This document shows positions 1 to 5,208 of a stretch of 5,208 nucleotides of DNA, one piece after another. The notes beneath the pieces are model-generated. The model was not told the DNA's origin. It made no database searches and saw nothing but the letters and a program-made list of their open reading frames with translations. The position numbers and the translations under genes were made by a program. The stretch covers positions 1 through 5,208 of the forward strand of contig JAEUHU010000508.1 of assembly GCA_016793305.1 (NCBI GenBank). Reading direction: 5' to 3'. Each line of letters opens with the position of its first letter. Within the stretch, counting starts at the first letter, position 1. Origin of the DNA: Planctomycetota bacterium (GTDB lineage: Bacteria; Planctomycetota; UBA1135; UBA2386).

Positions 1-468
1 CACGCCGTGCACGAGAAGCAGGCGATGGTGTGGGTGGAGCGCATGCACGAGGCACTCGGTCTGCCGTTCCACGGGGCGCTGCCGACGGAGCTGAAGGCGT
101 CGATCGAGGCGAGTCTCGCCCAGGCCGCCGAGAGCTCCACCGCGACCGTCGCGATGGAACGCCTCGCGCGCTTGGCGGCGTCGGCGGCACCGCGCGATCG
201 CAAGCGCTACCACCTGGAGATGCACGGCATCGCGCTGCAGTTCGGGCAGCTGCAGGCCTTGGCCGACGATGCCTACCTTCGCTACGGCGGGCACGACTTC
301 GTGCAGTTCTACGAGCGCTGCATGAACCACTACCCCGACCACTACTTCGCGTGTGTCGGGAGCGACGCCGAAGGCCGGCAGATCCTGCTCGTCGTCCCGG
401 CACCGCCCGGATCCCAGATCGCAGTCGCTGCCGACGCCGCGTTGGCGCTCGCGCAGCAAGGCTTCTAG
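1..468 (+). CDS. Hypothetical protein, C-terminal part (5' end off the window)
   Basis: I do not recognise this protein. The reading frame is open from base 1 and ends at TAG 466-468. A GTG at base 7 could be a start, but only six bases lie before it and no ribosome binding site can be judged, so it may be an internal valine of a longer protein. Counting from that GTG there are 153 residues. The first 110 look mainly helical and charged, with an Ala/Glu-rich stretch around 29-60 and a basic patch (RDRKR, 63-67). A segment rich in His, Tyr and Phe follows at about 89-114 (YLRYGG, YERC, NHYPDHYF), then two probable beta strands at 112-131 separated by a polar turn (GSDAEG), and an Ala-rich tail. 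No signal peptide or membrane helix is visible, so it is probably cytoplasmic. It lies 37 nt before the exported-protein gene on the same strand and could belong to the same transcript. Codon use is typical of the window. That it is a gene is fairly sure; its function is unknown. Confidence 0.7.
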   Translation, partial: HAVHEKQAMVWVERMHEALGLPFHGALPTELKASIEASLAQAAESSTATVAMERLARLAASAAPRDRKRYHLEMHGIALQFGQLQALADDAYLRYGGHDFVQFYERCMNHYPDHYFACVGSDAEGRQILLVVPAPPGSQIAVAADAALALAQQGF

Positions 469-491
469 TCCGTTCGATTCCCCTGTTCCCG

Positions 492-497
492 AAGGAG
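492..497 (+). promoter_or_regulatory. Shine-Dalgarno site deciding the start at 506
   Basis: AAGGAG lies eight bases before ATG 506. This strong site, together with the signal peptide that begins at this ATG, fixes the start. The same frame is open upstream to about base 353, but that stretch is Arg/Ser-rich shadow sequence of the preceding gene. Confidence 0.8.
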
Positions 498-505
498 TTG
501 TTCCG

Positions 506-1726
506 ATGCGTCGTTCCCTCGCTTCTCTCGCCGTCGGCGGGATCTCCCTGATCGGATTGCTCGGAGGTGCTGGTTCCCCGGCGGTTCTCCGGGTGCCGGT
601 TCTCGACCCTGGTCTCGCCTACGAGGCCGAGACCTTCTTCAGCGGTGGTGGCACCATCCACGAGGACCCCGCGGCCAGCGGCGGCATGTTCGTGCGACCG
701 GACGCCGGCTCCCAGTTCCAGGTGACGTTCGTGCTCGAAGTGTCGGATCCCGGCACCTACGGCATCGGCATCGGCTACCGCTCGTTCGGCGAGTGCTCGG
801 TGCAGGTGTCCTACGACGACGTGCACGAGGTGATGACTCCGCCGATCGCCGACGGCTTCTCGGAGCTGCTCATCGTCGCGACGCCGGTCGTCGGTCCTCG
901 TGAATACAAGCTCACGTTCACAGGCACGATCGACGTCGACTACTGCTACGCGATGGCGGTCGCCGAGACCTGCGTTGGCTGCGAGGTGAAGATGGGCAAC
1001 AAGCTGCTCACCGACACCTCCGACGGTGGCGGGACCGAGTTCAAGGACTCGATCGGGCTCGACCAATTCAACAACGACAACCACAAGTTCCAGCCGAGCT
1101 CGACCGGCGGCTACGACTGCATCGGGGAGGTCGACCCCTCGACGGACGACACTTCCAACGGTGCTGCTTCGCTCACGGGGGGTGTCGGCACCGGGGGCGT
1201 GATTCTCACGGTCGGGCTCACCACCAGCAGCAAGACCGCCGCCGCGATCGCCCTCGCGTCGAATCCGGTCGGTTGGGCGATCGCCGGCACCTTCGTGGTC
1301 GGCGGCTGCTGCTACGTGGTGCTGGAGTGGATCGGCGAGAGTTCCAACGGGGTCAACTTCCACGTCACCTCGTACAGCCTGAAGGCCAAGAAGGGTGTCT
1401 GCGAAGGCTCGGACTGTGCGCAGTCGGAAGGCTGCAAGCTGATCCTCAACATGCAGATCTCCGCGCCGGGAAGCGGCATGGGTGGCCCCGATGGCGACAA
1501 CGAGATCCTGACCACCACCGGCGGTGCCTGGAGCGGCAACCACGACGAGAAGAGTGCCGGCGCGATCGTGCCCGGTACCAGCGTCATCGTGACCATCAAC
1601 GAGACCGCGGTCGAGGACTGCGACGACGACGACGGCTACATCCTGCTCGAGTGGGGGGATGGCGACGACATCGTCCAGTTCGACTTCCAGTGCACCGCTT
1701 GCATGCAGCAGATCCAGGGAGTGTGA
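506..1726 (+). CDS. Exported Cys-rich protein with CBM6/CBM35-like N-terminal domain and Gly-rich hydrophobic segment
   Basis: A 406-residue protein with a Sec-type signal peptide: MRR, then a hydrophobic core at about 5-22, with cleavage probably near residue 26. Residues 38-152 resemble a CBM6/CBM35-like carbohydrate-binding beta sandwich. They show YEAETF near the start, ASGGMFV at 58-63, a PGTYGIGIGYRS strand at 82-93 and a closing strand near DVDYCYAMAV. This is pattern recognition and the ligand is unknown. Residues about 219-276 are Gly-rich and hydrophobic with almost no charge, including ASNPVGWAIAG and a CC pair at 268-269, and could form a membrane-inserting hairpin. The C-terminal part (about 298-406) is beta-like, with an acidic run DCDDDDG (371-377) and WGDGDD. 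Thirteen cysteines lie in the mature protein, including CVGC (156-159) and CTAC (396-399), which suggests disulfides or metal binding. The gene is followed after 5 nt by the next exported-protein gene, so the two are very probably co-translated. The overall family is not recognised; I am sure it is an exported protein and less sure of the CBM assignment. Confidence 0.85.
   Translation: MRRSLASLAVGGISLIGLLGGAGSPAVLRVPVLDPGLAYEAETFFSGGGTIHEDPAASGGMFVRPDAGSQFQVTFVLEVSDPGTYGIGIGYRSFGECSVQVSYDDVHEVMTPPIADGFSELLIVATPVVGPREYKLTFTGTIDVDYCYAMAVAETCVGCEVKMGNKLLTDTSDGGGTEFKDSIGLDQFNNDNHKFQPSSTGGYDCIGEVDPSTDDTSNGAASLTGGVGTGGVILTVGLTTSSKTAAAIALASNPVGWAIAGTFVVGGCCYVVLEWIGESSNGVNFHVTSYSLKAKKGVCEGSDCAQSEGCKLILNMQISAPGSGMGGPDGDNEILTTTGGAWSGNHDEKSAGAIVPGTSVIVTINETAVEDCDDDDGYILLEWGDGDDIVQFDFQCTACMQQIQGV
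1717..1721 (+). promoter_or_regulatory. Shine-Dalgarno site for the gene at 1732
   Basis: GGGAG lies ten bases before ATG 1732, inside the last codons of the preceding gene. The stop codon (1724-1726) falls between this site and the start, an arrangement typical of translational coupling. Confidence 0.6.
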
Positions 1727-1731
1727 CAGCC

Positions 1732-3345
1732 ATGAACACCAATCACGCAATCGTGCCGCTCGCGGCGTTCCTCATCGGGGTCGGCTGTCTCGCACAGGAA
1801 GACCTCAACTCCCTGCGGCAGCGCGAATGGGTGCAGCGCCTGCCCGTGGCCGGTGCCGAACTGCGCATCGACGACCTCGGTGCCACGACCGACGTCGTGT
1901 TGTCCGTCAGGGACCGGCAGACCCAGGTTCGCACCCTCTTGTCGCTGCCGTTGCCGATCGACCGGCTCGGGGGCGTCGTGATGATCCCCTACAAGCCGGT
2001 GACGGCGAGTGCCGCAAGGAAGTTCGAGCTGCTGGTGTCCGGCGTGGTCAACGAGTTCGACGGTGGCCTGCTGCCGTCGGTGACCGGTCGCTACTGCCGC
2101 GTGATCGTCGACTACACGCCTGGGCTCGCTGTGCAGTTCCACGCCTCGGTCACGGACTCGGTCGATCTGCCCGACGTCGACCCGATGGCGATCGGCTGGG
2201 CCGGGTTCGGCAACGACCATCCGGACCGGATCGTGTTGCACGACTCCCGCAACCGCCGGCTGCTGTTCGGAGCTGGCGGTTGGTCCGCAGGGTTGCTGCC
2301 GCGCAGCGGCTACACCGAGCAACTGGCGCAGTTCCCGAACGACTGGATGCGCCGCGGTTCGCTCGACTGGCTGGATCCTTCGCACCCGGACGGGGCGCTG
2401 CGCATCGCCAACCAGGCGGATCCGAGTCGTTACCTCCAGGTCGGCTGGGACCAGGCCGGTGGCTGGGCTGCGCAACTGGTCGAACGGCCCGAGCCGGTGG
2501 CCGGCCCGAGCGATCGGCTGCGGAAGCGCTTCCCTGGGGCTGGGTTCTCGCCGAACAGCCTGCCCGAGGTGTTCGTCCCCGGCACTGCCGGTCAGACGGC
2601 GACGATCCGCCTGCACGACGCAACGGGTGCACCGATCGGCACGCCGATGCCCGTTTCGCGTGGCCAGTGGGTGGCGTTGCCGGCCCAGCCGGCACTCGAC
2701 CAGTTCGTCGGTCGCCCGGTGCGCATGCGCGTGAACGGCAACGCACAGACGCAGGTGACGATGACGCCCATGGCGCGCTTCGGCAGGCCGTGGTCGTCGC
2801 GCAGCGGGTTCGACCTGTCGCCGTGCACGACGTCGGTGCGATACGTCCCTGGGGGCACTTCGCCGCACGGATGCCACGTGCTGCGCAGTGCACAGCAACC
2901 GGACGAGAGCGCGCAGTTCGTCGTCAGCTACGCGCTGTGGAACCCCACCACGGGTCCGGCCCCGGTGGCGCAGACCGGCGTCGTCGGCGTGGACGTGCTG
3001 GTGCCGTCGGCGCTGGTCAAGTTCGAGAAGCTCGAGCTCGAGCGCATCAACGGCAGCCTCGGACTCGACGTCGGTGGGGCCCCCGATGCCTTGCAGGGCA
3101 TGGTTCTGCTGTGCCAGTACGCGATCGCGTTCGAGGACGGCACGCTCGCGATCTCGGATGTCTGCGGAACTCGGATCCTGAAGCAGGGCGACAGCGTGGT
3201 GCCCGTCGGGGTGCCGGCCACCGTGGTGGCGATGGCGGCCGAGCAGATGCTGTCGGCTCAGGTGGCGCGTGTGTCGGGCGGGATCACGATGTTCGGCGAC
3301 GAGGCGGCGGCGCTGGTCGCCGAACTCCAGTCGCTGATCCAGTGA
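1732..3345 (+). CDS. Exported 537-residue protein of unknown family with an internal GGW repeat
   Basis: I do not recognise the family. The start at ATG 1732 gives a hydrophobic leader (residues 6-21, ending GVGCLAQ). Cleavage after Ala21 is plausible. The leader is unusual in having no Lys or Arg before the hydrophobic core. Residues 25-150 look like alternating beta strands, with a polar segment DSVDLPDVDP near 142-151. Residues 155-252 are Trp-rich and hold two related units: HPD (163-165) leading to AGGWSAGLLPR (181-191), and HPD (218-220) leading to AGGWAAQLVER (242-252). Residues about 275-345 resemble an Ig-like or similar beta sandwich (TATIRLHDATGAPIG, then VRMRVNG). The C-terminal 200 residues carry four cysteines (365, 381, 461, 478) and end in a short helix. 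No catalytic motif is evident. It starts 5 nt after the CBM-like gene and ends 42 nt before the two-helix membrane protein. It is probably a periplasmic or surface structural protein; the function is unknown. Confidence 0.85.
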   Translation: MNTNHAIVPLAAFLIGVGCLAQEDLNSLRQREWVQRLPVAGAELRIDDLGATTDVVLSVRDRQTQVRTLLSLPLPIDRLGGVVMIPYKPVTASAARKFELLVSGVVNEFDGGLLPSVTGRYCRVIVDYTPGLAVQFHASVTDSVDLPDVDPMAIGWAGFGNDHPDRIVLHDSRNRRLLFGAGGWSAGLLPRSGYTEQLAQFPNDWMRRGSLDWLDPSHPDGALRIANQADPSRYLQVGWDQAGGWAAQLVERPEPVAGPSDRLRKRFPGAGFSPNSLPEVFVPGTAGQTATIRLHDATGAPIGTPMPVSRGQWVALPAQPALDQFVGRPVRMRVNGNAQTQVTMTPMARFGRPWSSRSGFDLSPCTTSVRYVPGGTSPHGCHVLRSAQQPDESAQFVVSYALWNPTTGPAPVAQTGVVGVDVLVPSALVKFEKLELERINGSLGLDVGGAPDALQGMVLLCQYAIAFEDGTLAISDVCGTRILKQGDSVVPVGVPATVVAMAAEQMLSAQVARVSGGITMFGDEAAALVAELQSLIQ

Positions 3346-3376
3346 TGCTCCGTGCATCTGCAGGGGCCTGGCTCTA

Positions 3377-3382
3377 GAGGAG
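3377..3382 (+). promoter_or_regulatory. Shine-Dalgarno site deciding the start at 3388
   Basis: GAGGAG lies five bases before ATG 3388. It favours this ATG over the in-frame GTG at 3352, which has no comparable site and would add twelve residues (HLQGPGSRGAS in the extension) of no evident use. Confidence 0.7.
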
Positions 3383-3387
3383 CGAGC

Positions 3388-3603
3388 ATGTCCGACCACG
3401 ATCCGGAAGCCGAGTCGGCGCACAAGCGCCGGCTCGGCAGCACCCTGCTCGGCTGCCTGTTCCTCGGTTGGTTCCTGGGCGCTGGCTGCGGTGCTGCGCT
3501 CGGCAACGTCGGCTTCGGCGCACTGGTCGGCATCTGCGGGGGTGTGGGGGTCGGGCTGCTGGTGCTGCTGCTGGTGGGCGAGTTCCGCCCGCGAGATCGC
3601 TGA
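3388..3603 (+). CDS. Small two-helix membrane protein with double glycine zipper
   Basis: A 71-residue protein. Residues 1-15 are polar (acidic, then HKRR at 12-15). Two hydrophobic helices follow at about 16-38 and 42-64, joined by a very short turn near Asn40. The tail EFRPRDR is charged. By the positive-inside rule both ends should face the cytoplasm. The helices carry perfect glycine zippers: Gly27, 31, 35 and 39 in the first, and Gly44, 48, 52 and 56 in the second. Such GxxxGxxxG faces are known to drive tight helix packing and oligomerisation, as in glycine-zipper two-helix families, pore formers and some channels. Unlike the outer-membrane glycine-zipper lipoproteins, it has no signal peptide or lipobox. 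Cysteines lie at 23, 34 and 50. It is the last gene of the co-oriented trio, with its own good ribosome binding site. It could be an assembly or anchoring subunit for the two exported proteins, a small pore or holin-like protein, or an unrelated membrane peptide. The gene is well supported; its role is inference. Confidence 0.8.
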   Translation: MSDHDPEAESAHKRRLGSTLLGCLFLGWFLGAGCGAALGNVGFGALVGICGGVGVGLLVLLLVGEFRPRDR

Positions 3604-3658
3604 CTCGCCCACAGGGGGCGTCGGCCGTGCGCCGCCCGGGCCCGTGTCGCAGCGGACC

Positions 3659-3672
3659 GGCCGCCGGCGGCC
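3659..3672. repeat. Perfect 14-base GC palindrome
   Basis: GGCCGCCGGCGGCC is identical to its reverse complement. As RNA it could fold as a five-pair stem with a four-base CCGG loop on either strand. It lies 56 nt after the stop of the small membrane protein. It may add to termination between convergent genes, but in such GC-rich DNA it could be chance. Confidence 0.5.
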
Positions 3673-3674
3673 AC

Positions 3675-3697
3675 CTTGGATCGGCCCCCAATCCAGG
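3675..3697. terminator. Possible bidirectional hairpin between convergent genes
   Basis: CTTGGAT (3675-3681) pairs with ATCCAGG (3691-3697), giving seven pairs including one G-T wobble around a nine-base C-rich loop. A hairpin here could serve transcripts from both sides. No U tract follows on either strand, so an intrinsic terminator is weakly supported. Confidence 0.25.
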
Positions 3698-3738
3698 ACG
3701 ACGAGGACTGGCTCAGCCTCGCGTCGCGCGATGGACTC

Positions 3739-4938
3739 TCAGCGGATCGTCGTGACCGCGACGCCGCTCGCCTTCCAGATCGGCTGGGAGATCCAGCCGC
3801 CGACCTGCAGGAACACTTGCAGCCCCTCGAGCGACGGGAGGTTCGGCACGGGAAGCGTGAGGAAGGCGTCGCCGGTCGGCTGCGTGGTTGCGAAGCCCAG
3901 AGCAGAGGTCGGGTGCAGCGCCGTGAACACCGTGCCCTCGAAGAGTCCGGGCATGACAGTGGGAACGATGCCGAGGCTGATGCCGAACACGAAGGTCTCG
4001 TTGGCGTCGCCGTGGACCGTCCAGTCGATCTGGCCGCCGCGCATCGCGGTCGCCGGACCGATGAGGCCTGGCTGCGGGCGTGCGGTCAATGGGAACGAAG
4101 GCGAGCCGATGCCTTGCAGCACCGCGCCTTGGTACTGCACCGCGCCGCCGTTCGTGGTGCGCAGCACGGTCTGGGTGATCCCCGCGTGGTTGGCGATGAG
4201 CACGTCGCTGCCCAAGTAGGCGCCGATGCCGTTGCCGAGCGGCGATCCGTTCTGGATGGTGCACTCGTCGACGACGACGGTGGACGAGAGACACGCCAGA
4301 CTCGCGGACGTCTGGACACTGGAGAGCTGGCCGGCACCCGAATTGCCGGCGCGCAGGGTGCACGCGGACAGGGTCAGGTGTGAGTCGAGTGCATGGACGG
4401 CGGGACCGCCGGATTCGCCGTAGGTCCAGCCGACGCCGTTGGCGCCGTAGGCCGTGACGCGGCTCATCACGGTCGTTGTGTTGTCGAGGTTGACGCCGGT
4501 GCCGCCGGAACAGGGGCACACCGAGCCCATGTACGGGCCGCGCACCACGAGATCCGACAGCAGCACGTCCGGTGCGTTGAAGACACTGAGTGCGGTGAAT
4601 TGGGGGTACGGGCCATCGAAGGGATTGTTCGCGGCGTCGACCGTCAGGTGCAGCAGCGCCAATTGCTGACCTGCGGGCACGTTCCCGAGCACGATCGGGC
4701 TCGTGACGACGACGCCAGCGGCGAGGCCGAGGATGCGCACGCCCTTCGCCTGGTAGCGCACGAATCCCTGGTAGTTGCCCGGGTGCACGAGCAGCGTGTC
4801 GCCCGGGCTGGCGGCGTCGTATGCGGCCGCGATCTGGGTGAACGATCCGCCGCCACTCGGGTGCACGATCCACGTGGATTGCGCACGCGTGGCGACGATC
4901 GGTGTCAGGGAGAACGCGGCGAGCAGAAGGACGCGCAT
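3739..4938 (-). CDS. Secreted right-handed beta-helix protein (pectate-lyase-like fold, DUF1565-type)
   Basis: A 399-residue protein. The start is ATG at 4938, chosen because it begins a clear signal peptide (MRVLLLAAFSLTPIVATRA, cleavage near residue 19-20). Residues 22-60 have the pattern that opens many DUF1565/pectate-lyase-like proteins: WIVHPSGGGSFTQI, then AAYDAASPGDTLLVHPGNYQG. Residues about 65-280 form beta-helix rungs, with recurring turns such as LSDLVVRG, MSRVTAYG, LSACTLRAG and VDECTIQNG. Residues about 285-399 form a separate C-terminal beta module with LTFPVP-like strands (FLTLPVPNLPSLEGLQVFLQ) and ending VAVTTIR. I recall similar modules on planctomycete exported proteins. 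No catalytic residues of polysaccharide lyases are recognisable, so carbohydrate binding or a structural surface role is as likely as an enzyme. Cysteines include a CPC pair at 141-143. No Shine-Dalgarno site is visible before the start. It is convergent with the + strand trio and lies 127 nt downstream of the partial gene at the right edge. Confidence 0.85.
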   Translation of the reverse strand: MRVLLLAAFSLTPIVATRAQSTWIVHPSGGGSFTQIAAAYDAASPGDTLLVHPGNYQGFVRYQAKGVRILGLAAGVVVTSPIVLGNVPAGQQLALLHLTVDAANNPFDGPYPQFTALSVFNAPDVLLSDLVVRGPYMGSVCPCSGGTGVNLDNTTTVMSRVTAYGANGVGWTYGESGGPAVHALDSHLTLSACTLRAGNSGAGQLSSVQTSASLACLSSTVVVDECTIQNGSPLGNGIGAYLGSDVLIANHAGITQTVLRTTNGGAVQYQGAVLQGIGSPSFPLTARPQPGLIGPATAMRGGQIDWTVHGDANETFVFGISLGIVPTVMPGLFEGTVFTALHPTSALGFATTQPTGDAFLTLPVPNLPSLEGLQVFLQVGGWISQPIWKASGVAVTTIR

Positions 4939-4943
4939 GCGCG
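4932..4943. repeat. 12-base palindrome over the start codon of the beta-helix gene
   Basis: CGCGCATGCGCG is self-complementary and centred on the ATG at 4938 of the - strand gene. It could form a small hairpin in the mRNA or serve as a protein site, or be chance in GC-rich DNA. The gene lacks a visible Shine-Dalgarno sequence, which makes the start-codon context notable. Confidence 0.4.
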
Positions 4944-5065
4944 GGATGCTATCGCGGCCGTAGTTCGCCGGGGTTCGCACGGAGGTCGAGAACAGCGGAT
5001 CCTGAAGGGCGTGCGTCGGCGGGTGCCCGTCGCGGCCATGTCGGGTTGCGGCGGCCTCGACGAGA
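4939..5065 (-). other. Intergenic region upstream of the beta-helix gene
   Basis: These 127 nt lie between two - strand genes. I find no convincing -35/-10 pair, riboswitch or Shine-Dalgarno sequence. The in-frame codons before the chosen start encode a polar, Arg/Pro-rich stretch unlike a signal peptide, so the gene is unlikely to begin further upstream. Confidence 0.5.
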
Positions 5066-5208
5066 TCACTTCTGCTGCTCGGGCATGCCCGTCTCGAGCA
5101 GTTCGTCGGCGGTCCAGGCCCGCGTGCGCCCGGCAAATGCGCCGCGGATCTTCGCCACGTCGGCAGGCGATACCGGCGAACTCCTGTGCTGCCACGCGCG
5201 GCGCACAT
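5066..5208 (-). CDS. C-terminal fragment of a - strand gene (5' end off the window)
   Basis: The frame read from 5206 leftward gives 46 residues ending AFAGRTRAWTADELLETGMPEQQK before TGA at 5068-5066. It is open to the window edge, so the start is outside. Third codon positions are overwhelmingly G or C, and the residue mix (Ala, Glu, Leu, two Trp) is balanced. The two other frames on this strand are Arg/Pro/Ser-rich and look like shadows. The visible part looks helical and soluble (SPADVAKIRGAF, then WTADELLETG). I do not recognise the family. It lies 127 nt upstream of the beta-helix gene on the same strand; whether they share a transcript cannot be told. Confidence 0.6.
   Translation of the reverse strand, partial: VRRAWQHRSSPVSPADVAKIRGAFAGRTRAWTADELLETGMPEQQK

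Larger units (their letters stand above)
3604..3738 (+). other. Convergent intergenic region
   Basis: These 135 nt separate the + strand trio from the convergent beta-helix gene. I see no credible gene in it. It holds two hairpin-capable sequences, listed separately, one or both of which may end transcription from either side. There is no run of T or A that would make a textbook intrinsic terminator. Confidence 0.6.

Noticed and set aside
353..505. Upstream in-frame extension of the CBM-like gene
   Set aside because: It would bury the signal peptide behind 51 Arg/Ser/Pro-rich residues and ignore the strong ribosome binding site at 492-497.
30..551. A + strand frame overlapping the first gene
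   Set aside because: The Arg-rich product overlaps both the first gene and the start of the next one and lacks recognisable features.
1774..1797. A lipoprotein signal (lipobox) at Cys19 of the 537-residue protein
   Set aside because: The residues before the cysteine are GVG; the -3 position is Gly rather than Leu/Val/Ile, so ordinary signal peptidase I cleavage after Ala21 fits better. It is not fully excluded.
1659..3377. A long + strand frame overlapping the 537-residue protein
   Set aside because: The product is Arg/Ala/Gly-rich low-complexity sequence, a frame shadow. The other frame gives a signal peptide and beta-strand patterns.
3352..3387. GTG start for the small membrane protein
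   Set aside because: No ribosome binding site precedes it, while GAGGAG sits at good distance from ATG 3388.
1636..3612. A 1977-base open frame on the - strand across the exported-protein genes
   Set aside because: The product is extremely rich in Arg, His and Gln and has no domain pattern. It is the complement shadow of GC-rich coding sequence on the + strand, whose products have signal peptides and balanced composition.
3676..4383. A + strand frame opposite the beta-helix gene
   Set aside because: Arg/Ala/Glu-rich with no motif; it is the complement of the accepted - strand gene.
3713..4873. A - strand frame overlapping the beta-helix gene
   Set aside because: The Arg/His-rich product is a shadow; the accepted frame has a signal peptide and beta-helix rungs.
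4905..5195. A - strand frame covering the right-edge gap
   Set aside because: Arg-rich composition and overlap with the signal peptide region of the beta-helix gene. The frame ending at 5066 has far better composition in this stretch.

Overview
The window is GC-rich (roughly two-thirds G+C by eye) and densely packed with protein genes. I see no rRNA, tRNA, CRISPR array, insertion sequence or phage gene. It suggests a Planctomycetota-like environmental bacterium. The grounds are codon use strongly biased to G/C at third positions, large exported proteins of no obvious enzyme family, and a secreted right-handed beta-helix protein with a C-terminal beta module of a kind I associate with large planctomycete genomes. 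That taxonomic call is an inference from style, not from a marker gene.

Layout: on the + strand, bases 1-468 hold the 3' part of an unrecognised, probably cytoplasmic protein. Three closely spaced + strand genes follow. The first (506-1726) is an exported 406-residue Cys-rich protein with a CBM6/CBM35-like N-terminal domain, a central Gly-rich hydrophobic segment and an acidic, Cys-containing C-terminal domain. The second (1732-3345) is an exported 537-residue protein with no recognised family and an internal Trp-containing repeat. The third (3388-3603) is a 71-residue protein with two membrane helices, each built on a perfect four-glycine zipper. The gaps are 37, 5 and 42 nt, and all three genes have visible Shine-Dalgarno sequences, so they look co-transcribed.

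A 135-nt convergent gap (3604-3738) contains two hairpin-capable sequences. Beyond it, on the - strand, lie a secreted beta-helix protein of 399 residues (4938 down to 3739) and, upstream of that after 127 nt, the C-terminal 46 residues of another - strand gene that runs off the right edge.

How the genes may work together: the + strand trio puts two exported proteins next to a small zipper-type membrane protein, which would fit a cell-surface or envelope assembly. Nothing in the sequence proves a shared function. The beta-helix protein is convergent with the trio and is probably a separate unit. The parts most worth following up are the double glycine zipper, the combination of a CBM-like domain with a hydrophobic segment in one exported protein, and the internal repeat in the 537-residue protein.
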